From Priestia aryabhattai (GTDB lineage: Bacteria > Bacillota > Bacilli > Bacillales > Bacillaceae_H), in NCBI RefSeq assembly GCF_023715685.1, contig NZ_JAMBOQ010000002.1:62001-126000 (forward strand): a DNA stretch of 64,000 bases. The letters are read 5' to 3'. Shown piece after piece: positions 1 through 8,700 of this stretch. Both the position numbers and the translations under genes were made by a program. The notes beneath the pieces were generated by a model. It was given only the letters and a program-made list of their open reading frames with translations, searched no databases and had not been told where the DNA came from. Positions within the stretch are counted from its first letter, which is position 1. Each line of letters begins with the position of its first letter.

Positions 1-219
1 CCGGTAAATGATTTTTCTGAAGCATTAGCTAGCCCTATGGCACAGTCATTGAATATCGTTAGAGATTTGCCTTTACCAAACGGTTCATCTATACCGACAG
101 TAGGATTTCCCGTGAAAGTTAAAGGCTATGAATTTCATGTGTATCGAAAGCCACCTTTACTAGGTGAACACACAAATGAGGTCCTACAAGAATGGAAGAA
201 AGTATCCGTAAAGGCCTAA
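1..219 (+). CDS. CaiB/BaiF-type CoA-transferase, C-terminal end (partial, cut by window edge)
   Basis: The reading frame is open from the first base, so this is the last 72 codons of a gene starting outside the window. The visible part begins PVNDFSEALASP, matching the GPV-N---EAL--P stretch near the end of family III CoA-transferases, and ends with PPLLGEHTNEVL, the usual C-terminal signature of the formyl-CoA/CaiB family. Such enzymes move CoA between carboxylic acids. The gene lies 56 bases ahead of a flavin monooxygenase on the same strand and is probably in the same operon, which suggests that the imported compound or its product is activated as a CoA thioester. The substrate cannot be read from this fragment. 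Confidence 0.8.
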   Translation, partial: PVNDFSEALASPMAQSLNIVRDLPLPNGSSIPTVGFPVKVKGYEFHVYRKPPLLGEHTNEVLQEWKKVSVKA

Positions 220-275
220 ATTTGTTTTAAAACACACTATTTTTATAGAAAAAATAAGATATTGGAGGAATAAAA

Positions 276-1361
276 ATGGTTGAAATCCTTACAATGTCTC
301 CTACAGCAGGAGACGGAAAATATGTTGGAGTGCCCTGGGACATTGAGCCTTCTTTTGAATACAATCATCAAATTGCTCAAATGGCCGAGCAGACAGGTTT
401 TTCAGCGCTACTTCTCCCGGTAGGAGCAGAATGCTTAGATGCATCAATTGTAGCTTCATCTTTGATACAATCGACTGAAAATTTAAAATTCTTATATGCA
501 GCAAGACCAGGCTTTATCAGCCCAACAGTCTTTGCAAAGCAATTTGCTACACTCGATTATTTATCGAATGGAAGAGCTATTATTAATGTGGTTACAGGAG
601 GTTCGCAGGCTGATTTAGAAAGAGATGGAGATAGTCTTCCTCATCATTTACGCTACAAAAGAACCGAAGAATTTGTTCATATTTTAAAACGTTTATTTAC
701 CGAAGACGTGGTAAATCATCAAGGAGACTATTACTCCATTAAAAATGCATCTCTTTTTCCAAAGCCGGTCCAACACCCAAGACCTGAGATTTTTATGGGC
801 GGAGCATCTGAAGCTGGTAAACAAGTAGCTGCTAAATTAGCAGATGTCTACATGATGTGGGGAGAAACATTGGAAAATACAAAGCTTCGAATTGAAGAAA
901 TGAAACACTTGGCAGCCAAAGAAGGAAGAACGCTGAAGTACTCAGTTTCTCTTCAAGTTATTACAGCAGATACGGAAGAGAAGGCATGGGAGAAAGCCCA
1001 CAATCTAATTAGCAAAGTAAGTGAAAGTAGCTTAGAAAGTAAAAAGAAATTTAGATTAAAAGATGAATCTGTCGGTCATAAAAGGTTAGAAGATTTAATG
1101 CAAGAATCAAAAGAAAAAGATTTTATTATCGGACCCAATCTTTGGGCAGGATTAACCCAAGTTTTAAGCGGTAACTCTATTGCATTAGTTGGAACGTCAG
1201 AGCAAATAGCCGATCGCGTGGTAGAGTATGTAGATTTGGGGTTTGAAAAAGTATTGCTAAGAGGATTTCCTCATTTAGAAGTAATTGAAGCTATTGGGAA
1301 AGAAATTATTCCAAAAGTGAAAGGTCGATTAAAAGAAAAGCAAGCAAGTGTTCGCTTGTAA
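276..1361 (+). CDS. ssuD: SsuD-like FMNH2-dependent alkanesulfonate monooxygenase (LLM class)
   Basis: A 361-residue luciferase-like TIM-barrel monooxygenase. SsuD enzymes use FMNH2 and O2 to release sulfite from alkanesulfonates. Family marks seen are a start running into a P-W-D/E segment, IINVVTGGSQADLERDGD in the middle, the FMGGASEAG loop, and RGFPHLEVI near the C-terminus, which matches the RGYPHLEE-type region of SsuD. Length is slightly under the usual 375-380. A GGAGG site stands just before the ATG. Next downstream is the permease of an SsuABC-type transporter. The linked CoA enzymes are unusual for a plain ssu operon, so the true substrate may be something other than a simple C2-C10 sulfonate. 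No flavin reductase partner is visible in the window. Confidence 0.85.
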   Translation: MVEILTMSPTAGDGKYVGVPWDIEPSFEYNHQIAQMAEQTGFSALLLPVGAECLDASIVASSLIQSTENLKFLYAARPGFISPTVFAKQFATLDYLSNGRAIINVVTGGSQADLERDGDSLPHHLRYKRTEEFVHILKRLFTEDVVNHQGDYYSIKNASLFPKPVQHPRPEIFMGGASEAGKQVAAKLADVYMMWGETLENTKLRIEEMKHLAAKEGRTLKYSVSLQVITADTEEKAWEKAHNLISKVSESSLESKKKFRLKDESVGHKRLEDLMQESKEKDFIIGPNLWAGLTQVLSGNSIALVGTSEQIADRVVEYVDLGFEKVLLRGFPHLEVIEAIGKEIIPKVKGRLKEKQASVRL

Positions 1362-1387
1362 GATAGTAAAGCAAAGGAGGTCTAATT

Positions 1388-2170
1388 GTGAATAACAAGC
1401 AAGCAAACATTTATAGCAAACGAATAGCTCCTTGGGTTTTACCAATTCTATTAGTTGCATTCTGGGAACTATTTTCGGTTACAGGCATTGTATCAAAAGA
1501 AACACTTCCTTCTCCATTAGATATTTTATATAGTGCAATTCATCTAGTTCAAACTGGAGAGCTGTTTAATCATATCAAAGTAAGCTTTAGCAGAGCGTTT
1601 ATTGGTTTTGCTATTGGAGGAAGTATTGGTCTTATTTTGGGAATTGTAAACGGAGTATATCCCGTTGCGGAAAAACATTTGGATACAACTATCCAAATGT
1701 TTCGGAATATTCCACATTTGGCTCTTATTCCACTCGTGATTTTATGGTTAGGAATTGGAGAAGAAGCGAAGATTTTTTTAGTAGCGATTGGCGTATTTTT
1801 CCCTATCTATGTAAATACGTACCATGGAATCATTTCAGTTGATAAATCGTTAATTGAAATGGGGAAAGTATATGGTTTAAGCAAAAACAAACTTCTAGTA
1901 CGAGTGATTTTTAAAGGAGCTCTTCCATCCGTTTTAGTTGGTATTCGCTATTCGTTAGGGATTATGTGGCTGACATTAATTGTAGCAGAAACTGTAGCAG
2001 CTGATTCTGGCATTGGTTATATGGCGATGAACGCCCGCGAATTCATGCAAATTGATATTGTTATTGTTGCTATTTTGCTATATGCCATTTTAGGAAAAGT
2101 AGCTGATTCTTTAGCAAAGCTATTAGAAGTAAAGCTATTGAAATGGAATCCAAACTATCAAAAATCGTAA
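1388..2170 (+). CDS. ssuC: ABC transporter permease, SsuC family
   Basis: A 260-residue inner-membrane permease with about six hydrophobic segments. The EEAKIFLVAIGVFFPIYVNT segment is the cytoplasmic EAA loop typical of nitrate/sulfonate/taurine permeases, and SIGLILGIVNG and LGIMWLTLIVAE match SsuC/TauC proteins. The start is a GTG preceded by AAAGGAGG. It lies between the monooxygenase and the ATPase gene with short gaps (26 and 18 bases), a clear operon. It would pair as a homodimer with the ATPase at 2189. It is the only permease in the operon although there are three binding proteins, so it may be shared by all of them. Confidence 0.88.
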   Translation: MNNKQANIYSKRIAPWVLPILLVAFWELFSVTGIVSKETLPSPLDILYSAIHLVQTGELFNHIKVSFSRAFIGFAIGGSIGLILGIVNGVYPVAEKHLDTTIQMFRNIPHLALIPLVILWLGIGEEAKIFLVAIGVFFPIYVNTYHGIISVDKSLIEMGKVYGLSKNKLLVRVIFKGALPSVLVGIRYSLGIMWLTLIVAETVAADSGIGYMAMNAREFMQIDIVIVAILLYAILGKVADSLAKLLEVKLLKWNPNYQKS

Positions 2171-2188
2171 AGTAAGGAGTGAGCGAAT

Positions 2189-2959
2189 ATGAAATATAAA
2201 GGTGGAGGAATTCAATTACAAATACAGCATTTAAAAAAAGTTTTTGGAGATGTCGAAGTCTTGAAAGGGATTGATTTAGACATAGCGCCCGGTGAATTCG
2301 TCGCCATCGTCGGGCAAAGCGGTTGCGGAAAAAGCACGTTATTAAGACACATTGCAGGACTAGAAAAAGAAACAAGTGGGCAAATCACGCAAGATGGAGA
2401 AAGATTACATTCAATCAATCCCTATGCTCGGTTTATGTTCCAAGATTCAAGGCTGCTGCCGTGGGAGAAAATCGTCGCCAATGTAGGTGTTAGTTTAGGG
2501 TTAAAAGGCGAGTGGAAAGAGCAGGCGTTAACTTCTCTTAAGCAAGTGGGACTAGAAAGCAGAGCAAATGAGTGGCCATCTGTTTTATCCGGTGGGCAGC
2601 GTCAGCGAGTAGCACTCGCTCGAGCGTTAGCCACTCAGCCTAAGCTGCTGCTATTGGATGAGCCGCTAGGTGCATTAGATGCGTTAACGCGTATCGAAAT
2701 GCAGGAATTAATCGAAGGAATTTGGCAAGAACAGCGCTTCACGGCTCTTTTAGTGACTCATGACGTTTCAGAAGCTATTACGCTGGCCGATCGAGTTATT
2801 TTAATTGAACAAGGAAAGATTGCGATGGATTTACGTATACCTCTTCCGAGACCTCGTGAAAGGGGTAGTCATTCGTTTGGAAAACTAGAAAGTAAAGTGC
2901 TAGCAAGAGTCATGAAAAAAGAAACGTCGTCGCTTTTAGAAGATGCTACGACCGTATAA
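2189..2959 (+). CDS. ssuB: ABC transporter ATP-binding protein, SsuB family
   Basis: A 256-residue ATPase with Walker [10 protein letters not shown] at residues 42-50, Q-loop FQDSRLLPW, signature LSGGQ at 133-137, Walker B LLLLDE at 153-158, and the switch His in VTHDVSEA. The FQDSRLLPW form of the Q-loop is typical of the SsuB/TauB/NrtD group. It sits 18 bases after the permease and energises the importer. The ATG at 2189 has a GGAG site just upstream. The C-terminal tail beyond the core is short. Substrate identity comes only from context. Confidence 0.9.
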   Translation: MKYKGGGIQLQIQHLKKVFGDVEVLKGIDLDIAPGEFVAIVGQSGCGKSTLLRHIAGLEKETSGQITQDGERLHSINPYARFMFQDSRLLPWEKIVANVGVSLGLKGEWKEQALTSLKQVGLESRANEWPSVLSGGQRQRVALARALATQPKLLLLDEPLGALDALTRIEMQELIEGIWQEQRFTALLVTHDVSEAITLADRVILIEQGKIAMDLRIPLPRPRERGSHSFGKLESKVLARVMKKETSSLLEDATTV

Positions 2960-2974
2960 AAGGAGAAGATTGTA

Positions 2975-3358
2975 ATGCGAGTGGCCGTTGTATTAAACAG
3001 CAAGACAGAAAAAATTGTTCCTATTGTGGAAGGAGATATCATCCGGTTATACGATACGGAAACAGAAGAAACAGAAGATGTTACAAATCCCTCTATTCAT
3101 TTAAGTGAAGGAAAGAGAGGAGCGGTTGTTAAATGGGCTGAAAGTCGAGGCATAACGGTTCTAGCGGCACCGCCTAGTATGCTGTGTGAATTATCTTATG
3201 ACAGCGCCAAGTCAAAAGGTTTTCATTATTACCGAGTAAGTTCCGACACCGGTTTTGCAGAGTTTCAGCAGCATTTAAAAAACAAGAATATCGAGTTAGT
3301 CACAGACTTGCCATCAACTGAAATTGAACCTAGTGCAGTTGTGCTGCCCAGCGAGTAA
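2975..3358 (+). CDS. Unrecognised 127-aa protein with a NifX/NafY-like pattern
   Basis: Not firmly recognised. It starts MRVAVVLNSKTEKIVPIVEGD, followed by IIRLYDTETEE, then a segment with G-I-T-V-L-A around residues 63-70. This order (short N-terminal strand, an F/L-x-iYD strand, then a helix-strand pair holding a Gly-Ile-x-Val) is reminiscent of the small alpha/beta domain of NifX/NifB/NafY (dinitrogenase cofactor-binding) proteins. That is a fold-level impression only, and there is no nif gene nearby. Spacing of 15 bases after ssuB and 19 before the next gene, with AAAAGGAG upstream, shows it is translated as part of the transport operon. It has no signal peptide or membrane segment, so it is probably cytosolic. 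Confidence 0.65.
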   Translation: MRVAVVLNSKTEKIVPIVEGDIIRLYDTETEETEDVTNPSIHLSEGKRGAVVKWAESRGITVLAAPPSMLCELSYDSAKSKGFHYYRVSSDTGFAEFQQHLKNKNIELVTDLPSTEIEPSAVVLPSE

Positions 3359-3377
3359 AGGTTGAGAAGGAGAAGCT

Positions 3378-4133
3378 ATGAAATATGTAAATATAACAGT
3401 TAATTGTCAGCTGTCATCTAAGAAAATCGTCACTCTATCCTTGCACGCACCTCATAACCTTAATGCTATTAATCAAGAATTATACGAAGAGCTCAAGCAA
3501 TCCTTGCAGGATATTTCAAAGGATAAAGCAATAGGTGCACTGATTTTAAACAGTGAAGTATCTAAAGTTTTCAGTGCAGGCGTGGATTTACAGTTTATTC
3601 AAAGTTTAAGCAATGAAGAAGCGAGCGATTTTTTTACTAATCTATCGAGGCTGCTAGATACGCTTATCCATTTTCCAGTTCCCACGATTTCTTTCGTCAA
3701 TAGATATGCCTTCGGAGCAGGAGCTGATCTTGCTATTTCATGCGATGTACGCATTGCCACTGAATCAGCATACTTTCGATTTCCCGGTCCGCAGTTTGGC
3801 TTGGTTTTAGGGACACAGCGGTTGGTTAACGAAATCGGTTCTTCCAGAGCTCGGTTTTTAGCATTGTCAGGTAAGAAGATAAATGGACAAACTGCTTTGG
3901 ATTACGGTTTAGTTCATGAACTAAGTGCGAATGAAGAAGCTGGCCAAAAGAGTGCTTTGAAATGGGCGAGCATCTTAGCAAACGTTCCATCATATACGAC
4001 TCAGACAATAAAAGAAGTTTGTCATCCAGGTGAGTCTTTTCATGAACTGACGCGTGCTTCAGTGCTAGAAGGAGATTTTATGAACCGATTCGGTCAGTAT
4101 GTGCAAAGTAATAAGAAAAAAGTACGTCATTAG
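3378..4133 (+). CDS. Enoyl-CoA hydratase/isomerase (crotonase) family protein
   Basis: A 251-residue crotonase-fold protein. The oxyanion-hole segments are visible: F-S-A-G-V-D-L-Q near residues 65-72 and AFGAGADLAISCDVRIA near residues 110-126. The usual catalytic Glu pair of hydratases (GG-ELA / PE--LG-) is not obvious; the region reads GAGADLA and PGPQFGLVLG, so the exact reaction (hydration, isomerisation, hydrolysis) is uncertain. Together with the CoA-transferase end at position 1, it indicates that this uptake operon processes a CoA thioester. It has a GAGAAGGAG ribosome site and short intergenic gaps. It acts in the cytosol. Confidence 0.82.
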   Translation: MKYVNITVNCQLSSKKIVTLSLHAPHNLNAINQELYEELKQSLQDISKDKAIGALILNSEVSKVFSAGVDLQFIQSLSNEEASDFFTNLSRLLDTLIHFPVPTISFVNRYAFGAGADLAISCDVRIATESAYFRFPGPQFGLVLGTQRLVNEIGSSRARFLALSGKKINGQTALDYGLVHELSANEEAGQKSALKWASILANVPSYTTQTIKEVCHPGESFHELTRASVLEGDFMNRFGQYVQSNKKKVRH

Positions 4134-4170
4134 GCAAAATAAATGCTGAAAAAGCTAGAGGAGATTTAAG

Positions 4171-5139
4171 ATGATTCGAAAAAAAAGGTTTTATGCAACA
4201 ACCATTATTTTGCTGTTGCTCCTAGCTTTAAGCGGATGTGGAGGAAGTAAAGAGACAGCAGGCAATCAGTCAGTAGAAGGAAAAGGTGTCGTAAAAGTAG
4301 GATATCAAAAGTCTGCACCTATGCTGCTATTAAAGAAAAAGCAGCTGCTGGAAAAGAACTTAGGAAAATTAGGATATGAAGTAAAGTGGTATGAGTTCAA
4401 TACAGGAATTGCAGTAGCAGAGGCGTTGAATGCAGGGGGTATCGATATTGGTGGTTTAGGTGATTCTCCTTCTTTATTTGGAAAAGCAAGAGGGCTTGAT
4501 TTTGTATATATTGCAAGTGAACCTTCTGTACCTGAATCTGAAGGCATTTTAGTAAAGAAAGATTCGTCTATCAAAACTATTAAGGATCTTAAAGGTAAGA
4601 AAATTGCGTTTAATAAAGCTTCAATCTCCCAATACTTGCTGTTAAAAACGCTGAAGTCGGAAGGGTTGAAAGAGGATGATATAAAGCCAGTCTATCTTAA
4701 TCCGCCGGAAGCAAGTGTTGCTTTTTCACAAGGGCAGGTAGATGCATGGGTTATATGGGAACCATACTTTACAACAACTGCAAATAAGGGGAACCGCGTG
4801 TTATCAGATGCTACTGGTCTTGTTTCCTTTCGTTCTTTCTATGTGGCTGGTGAAAAATTTGTGAAAGATAATCCGAAAGCAACAAAACAAATTGTATTAG
4901 AACTTCAAAAGGTTGGAAAAGAAATTAATAAAAATCCTCAGGAAGCAGCTGAATTAGTATCAGATGCTACCAAGATTCCAGTTGATACTTGGAAAGAGAT
5001 CCTGAAGAAAAAGCCAGCTGACGTTCAATTTATGAATCAAAAAGCTGCAGATGACCTTCAAGAGCAGGCAAATGACCTCTTAGAAATGAAATTAATTACA
5101 AAACAAATTGACGTTCAAAACTCGTACTGGTCTCCTTAA
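4171..5139 (+). CDS. SsuA-like substrate-binding lipoprotein 1
   Basis: A 322-residue ABC-importer binding protein of the SsuA/NMT1 group. It begins with a basic stretch and hydrophobic core ending in lipobox L-S-G-C (Cys23), so it should be lipid-anchored outside the membrane. Typical features follow: VKVGYQKSAPMLLLKK near the mature N-terminus, GGIDIGGLGDSPSLF, IKTIKDLKGKKIAF, and QVDAWVIWEPYFT. It is the first of three related binding proteins in the operon; all three share the I-K-T-(I/V)-x-D-L-K-G-K block. It most likely delivers an organosulfonate-like anion to SsuC/SsuB. Confidence 0.87.
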   Translation: MIRKKRFYATTIILLLLLALSGCGGSKETAGNQSVEGKGVVKVGYQKSAPMLLLKKKQLLEKNLGKLGYEVKWYEFNTGIAVAEALNAGGIDIGGLGDSPSLFGKARGLDFVYIASEPSVPESEGILVKKDSSIKTIKDLKGKKIAFNKASISQYLLLKTLKSEGLKEDDIKPVYLNPPEASVAFSQGQVDAWVIWEPYFTTTANKGNRVLSDATGLVSFRSFYVAGEKFVKDNPKATKQIVLELQKVGKEINKNPQEAAELVSDATKIPVDTWKEILKKKPADVQFMNQKAADDLQEQANDLLEMKLITKQIDVQNSYWSP

Positions 5140-5177
5140 AAATGAGAAGAGAATATGAAAGGAGCGTGTAAAAAGAT

Positions 5178-6233
5178 ATGAAGGTTAAGGGGTGGGCCAG
5201 TGGTCAAATGAAAAAACGAGCTTTTCGTCTTCGGTTCGTGCTTCTCTTACTTACTATAGTCATAGGATGCTTGATGACCGCTTGTGATCAAAAAAGCTCC
5301 GCTAGCGCACCAGAAAAAAGTGAGCTCTCTGATGTAACGCTACGAGTAGCGCAAACAGGATGGAGCAGTATTGAAGAAGAGTTAAAAGCAGCAGGGCTGG
5401 ATAATACGCCATATAAGATTAATTATAGTGTATTTCAAGGTGGAAACCTTCAGCTTGAAGCGATGGCAGGAGGTCATATTGATTTTTCACTATCGAGCGA
5501 AATTCCTCCTATCTTTGCTAATTTATCTGAAGGCAATGGAAACTTCAAGGTAGTTGCGGTGCAAGAAGGTAATACATTAAATCAAGAAGTGGTTGTTCCC
5601 AAAAATTCTTCAATAAAAACCGTAGCCGACTTAAAAGGGAAAAAGGTTGCTTATGTGAAAAATACAACCGCTCATTATTTTTTGCTCAAGCTGCTAAAAG
5701 AAGCGGGATTAGAGTGGAAAGACATTAAGCCAGTGGAACTTTCTACATCCGATGGGCTCACAGCGCTTTTAGGAGGAAATGTGGATGCATTTGCAAGCTA
5801 TGGTGTCTCTATTATATCTGCTCATGAAAAGGGGGCAAAAACGATAGCAAGCGGTAAAGACATTTTATCAGGAAACTTCCTCATTACCGTGCCGCCTAAG
5901 CTCCTTGAGGATAAAAACAAAAAAGCGGCATTGGTTGACTTGCTAAATCGATTGCAAAAAGCGCATAAATGGACACGAGAAAACCAAGAGCAGTGGGCGA
6001 AGGTTGTCGCAACGAATACACATCAGCCTGTTAGTCAGGCACTAACAACACTAAAAGAAGGTGAAGAACAGCGTCCAAGTATTATTACTCCTATTACCAC
6101 TCAGCAAATTAAATCAGAGCAAGATGTGGCAGATACGTTTTATTCAGAATCACTTTTAAATGAAAAAATAGATGTCAAAAAGTTTTGGACAAAGGTATTA
6201 AATCGTGACGTAGAAAAAATAGTGCCAAAATAA
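5178..6233 (+). CDS. SsuA-like substrate-binding lipoprotein 2
   Basis: A 351-residue binding lipoprotein with lipobox M-T-A-C (Cys36 from the chosen start). Family landmarks are QTGWSSIEEELKAAG, YKINYSVFQGGNLQLEAMAGG, KNSSIKTVADLKGKKVAY and NVDAFASYG. The WEPY/FDPY motif of the neighbours is replaced by ASYGVSI, so its ligand pocket probably differs. The first ATG is preceded by AAAGGAG about 12 bases away; an ATG 30 bases further in has a poorer site. It lies 38 bases after the first binding-protein gene. Three binding proteins for one permease suggest that the transporter covers several related ligands. Confidence 0.85.
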   Translation: MKVKGWASGQMKKRAFRLRFVLLLLTIVIGCLMTACDQKSSASAPEKSELSDVTLRVAQTGWSSIEEELKAAGLDNTPYKINYSVFQGGNLQLEAMAGGHIDFSLSSEIPPIFANLSEGNGNFKVVAVQEGNTLNQEVVVPKNSSIKTVADLKGKKVAYVKNTTAHYFLLKLLKEAGLEWKDIKPVELSTSDGLTALLGGNVDAFASYGVSIISAHEKGAKTIASGKDILSGNFLITVPPKLLEDKNKKAALVDLLNRLQKAHKWTRENQEQWAKVVATNTHQPVSQALTTLKEGEEQRPSIITPITTQQIKSEQDVADTFYSESLLNEKIDVKKFWTKVLNRDVEKIVPK

Positions 6234-6265
6234 AAAAACTGAATATTCGGAAAGGTAGATGAGAT

Positions 6266-7033
6266 ATGTCAACAAAAACAGCGTCTATTTATAAGGAGCC
6301 AACATTTCAAAACGTAGAGGAGGAACGTCAGCACCGTAAGGAAAGATTAGCAGGTGCATTTCGGATTTTTAATCAATTTGGATTTAATGAAGGGGTGGCG
6401 GGGCATATAACAGTTCGAGATCCTGAGAAAAAAGATCATTACTGGGTGAATCCGTTAGGTGTACATTTTGGACAAATGAAGGTCAGTGATTTGCATCTTG
6501 TTAATCACAGCGGAGATGTTGTCGTAGGGGATCGTCCGATTAATAAAGCGGCGATTGCGATTCACTCGCAAATTCATCAAGCAAGACCAGATGTAATCGC
6601 TGCTGCCCACTCTCACTCTCTTTATGGTAAAGCATGGTCATCTTTGGGAAGGTTGCTTGATCCGCTTACGCAAGACTCATGTGTATTCTATCAAGATCAC
6701 GGCTTATTTGATGATTTTACGGGAGTAGTTTTAGAAAAAAGTGAAGGTGAACGCATTGCAGATGCACTTCAGCAATATAAAGGCGTTATTTTGAGAAATC
6801 ATGGACTTCTCACCGTTGGAAATAGCGTAGACGAAGCGGCTTATTGGTTTATTGCCATGGACCGAGCTTGCCATGCTCAGCTTCTTGCTGAAGCAGCAGG
6901 AAGCCCTATTCCCATTGATCATAAAACGGCTGTTCTGACGCACTCACAAGTAAGCAGTCCATCGGGAGGCTGGTTCAACTTTCAACAGCTATGGTACAAG
7001 CTGCTTGACGAAGAGCCGGATGTTTTAAACTAA
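6266..7033 (+). CDS. Class II aldolase/adducin family protein
   Basis: A 255-residue class II aldolase/adducin-fold protein. The zinc-site histidines are visible as AAAHSHSLYG near residues 110-119 and LRNHGLLTVG near residues 175-184, and N-E-G-V-A-G-H-I-T-V-R is the usual substrate-phosphate loop region. Members include fuculose-phosphate aldolase, ribulose-phosphate epimerase and decarboxylase-like enzymes. Length and motifs resemble the longer adducin-head type rather than sugar-phosphate aldolases. It lies between two binding-protein genes of the sulfonate-like operon, so it probably cleaves or decarboxylates a product of the imported compound. It is cytosolic, and its specificity is unknown. 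Confidence 0.82.
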   Translation: MSTKTASIYKEPTFQNVEEERQHRKERLAGAFRIFNQFGFNEGVAGHITVRDPEKKDHYWVNPLGVHFGQMKVSDLHLVNHSGDVVVGDRPINKAAIAIHSQIHQARPDVIAAAHSHSLYGKAWSSLGRLLDPLTQDSCVFYQDHGLFDDFTGVVLEKSEGERIADALQQYKGVILRNHGLLTVGNSVDEAAYWFIAMDRACHAQLLAEAAGSPIPIDHKTAVLTHSQVSSPSGGWFNFQQLWYKLLDEEPDVLN

Positions 7034-7106
7034 ATAAAAAAGCTTAGGCATTGATACAAATGTATGAATGCCTAAGTAAATATGATGAAAAGGGGAATGT
7101 GTACAT

Positions 7107-8132
7107 ATGACAACCTTGCAAAAAGCTTCAGATTTTATGAAGAGGAACCTATGTAAGCGGATTTTAGTAGCAAGCATTCTTACTATAGGAAGTGCATCTA
7201 TTTTATCCGGCTGCAGTGAGGCAAATGAAACAGCAGGAAAAGAGAAGGTAGATTTGTCCAAAGTAACGATTGTATTAGGAGATCAAGCTGGAATGACAAA
7301 GGCAAAAGTAGAGGCTTCTAAAGTACTTGAAGGTACGCCTTACAAAGTAAAATGGGCAAGCTTTCAGGGAGCAGCTCCTTTATTTGAAGCAGTAAAAGCA
7401 GGGTCAGTAGATACAGCTCCTGCCGGAGATACGCCTGTATTAGCCGCCGCTGCATCTGACGTACCAATAAAGATTATTGCCACGAGCGTTTCTTCTCCGA
7501 AAGCTGTTGGAATATTAGTTAAGAAAAATTCATCAATCAAAACAATAAAGGATTTAAAAGGAAAAACGGTCGTCGTTTCTTCTGCAAAAGGCAGTATTGC
7601 ACAATATTTATTAATTGAAGCGTTAAAAGAAGAGGGGCTGTCCACGAAAGATGTTAATATTAGGTTTGTTCTCCCTACTGATGCCGCAGCAGCTTTCAAG
7701 GCAGGACAGCTAGAAGCATGGGCTACTTTTGATCCGTACTTAGCGATTGCTGAGAAGAACGGCGGAAGAGTATTGCGTACAGGCGAAGGAATTAATACGG
7801 GGTTAGGGTTTATCACGGCCTCAGAAAAAGCACTGCAGGATCCTGGGAAAAAAGCAGCGCTTCAAGACGTAATTAAAAGAATTTCTAAAGCATGGGAGTG
7901 GGAAAACCAAAATAAAGAAAAATATGTTAAATTATATTCCGATATCACCAGATTACCTAATGATGTTTCGAAAACAATTAATGGACGGGTAAATGCTGAG
8001 GTAAGACCTGTTAAAGAAAAAGATATACGTGCTGTACAGAAAGTAGCGGATGTATTTAAAGAAGAAAATGTATTGTCAAAAGAAGTGGATGTTGATAAGT
8101 TAGTGGATAAAGAAATTTTTACTGCTAAATAA
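7107..8132 (+). CDS. SsuA-like substrate-binding lipoprotein 3
   Basis: A 341-residue binding lipoprotein with lipobox I-L-S-G-C (Cys36). It has the SsuA-type blocks WASFQGAAPLFEAVKAGSVD, GDTPVLAAAA, KKNSSIKTIKDLKGKTV and LEAWATFDPY, closer to classic SsuA than the second copy. It is last in the operon and followed directly by a rho-independent terminator. The 73-base gap before it is the largest in the downstream half of the operon. Start 7107 has GGGG about ten bases upstream; an ATG 30 bases later is possible, but the longer form gives a normal leader. Confidence 0.86.
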   Translation: MTTLQKASDFMKRNLCKRILVASILTIGSASILSGCSEANETAGKEKVDLSKVTIVLGDQAGMTKAKVEASKVLEGTPYKVKWASFQGAAPLFEAVKAGSVDTAPAGDTPVLAAAASDVPIKIIATSVSSPKAVGILVKKNSSIKTIKDLKGKTVVVSSAKGSIAQYLLIEALKEEGLSTKDVNIRFVLPTDAAAAFKAGQLEAWATFDPYLAIAEKNGGRVLRTGEGINTGLGFITASEKALQDPGKKAALQDVIKRISKAWEWENQNKEKYVKLYSDITRLPNDVSKTINGRVNAEVRPVKEKDIRAVQKVADVFKEENVLSKEVDVDKLVDKEIFTAK

Positions 8133-8139
8133 GATGAAG

Positions 8140-8166
8140 AAGCCTTTATTCTCTAAAGGCTTTTTA
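8140..8166 (+). terminator. Rho-independent terminator of the sulfonate-type operon
   Basis: A 9-bp perfect stem AAGCCTTTA / TAAAGGCTT with loop TTCTC, followed by a T run, directly after the stop of the third binding-protein gene. It overlaps the end of the convergent gene at 8153-8626 and may serve both strands. Confidence 0.85.
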
Positions 8167-8626
8167 TTATTTTCCTCTCCAGCTTACACACCCACTTGTA
8201 ATACTGCACCACCATCCAAAACAAAACTGGGTTTAAGAAAAGCGAATACCACCACGTCCACCATCCGTAGTGAAAATACCCCCAAGGAGCAGGAAGAAGA
8301 GCTATCATTTCGTAAAGTAAAACAGCAACCGACCAAAGTAAAATATAGGAAGCTTTTTTGGTGAGTGTCCCGGCGAAAGGATAATAGGTAATCAAAAGCA
8401 TGTTCACCGGCGGAATGAGAACGGTATAAGCAAAAATACCTTGCCAGTCTGTATCAGGTGTAAAATACCAGTAGCCGTGAAGCTTGAAATTAATAAAGAT
8501 GTCAAAGATATGCTGAGCAGCAATGGTGAACATCCAAATGTGAACAATTTGACTTGCTGTTAAGCGCTTGTTCATTTTAAAGGCAAGAACGTTAAATACT
8601 AAAATAGAAAGAATTAATCCAATCAT
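8153..8626 (-). CDS. Small integral membrane protein, CBO0543-like
   Basis: A 157-residue hydrophobic protein with four or five predicted membrane segments and many aromatic residues (GYWYFTP near residue 50, YFHYGWWTWWYSLF near residue 118). The pattern resembles the Firmicutes CBO0543 family of uncharacterised membrane proteins. It has an AAAGGAGC site eight bases before its ATG. It is convergent with the sulfonate-type operon and shares its terminator. Function is unknown; a transport role cannot be argued from sequence alone. Confidence 0.7.
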   Translation of the reverse strand: MIGLILSILVFNVLAFKMNKRLTASQIVHIWMFTIAAQHIFDIFINFKLHGYWYFTPDTDWQGIFAYTVLIPPVNMLLITYYPFAGTLTKKASYILLWSVAVLLYEMIALLPAPWGYFHYGWWTWWYSLFLNPVLFWMVVQYYKWVCKLERKIIKSL

Positions 8627-8700
8627 AGTGTTGCTCCTTTTGGCTTCTTGACTATATTGGATAATTTCAGGAGATTAAAACCAATAGAGGAATTAAAATA

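Noticed and set aside
8134..8364. Plus-strand frame after the third binding protein
   Set aside because: It lies antisense to the CBO0543-like membrane gene and covers the terminator; no ribosome site.
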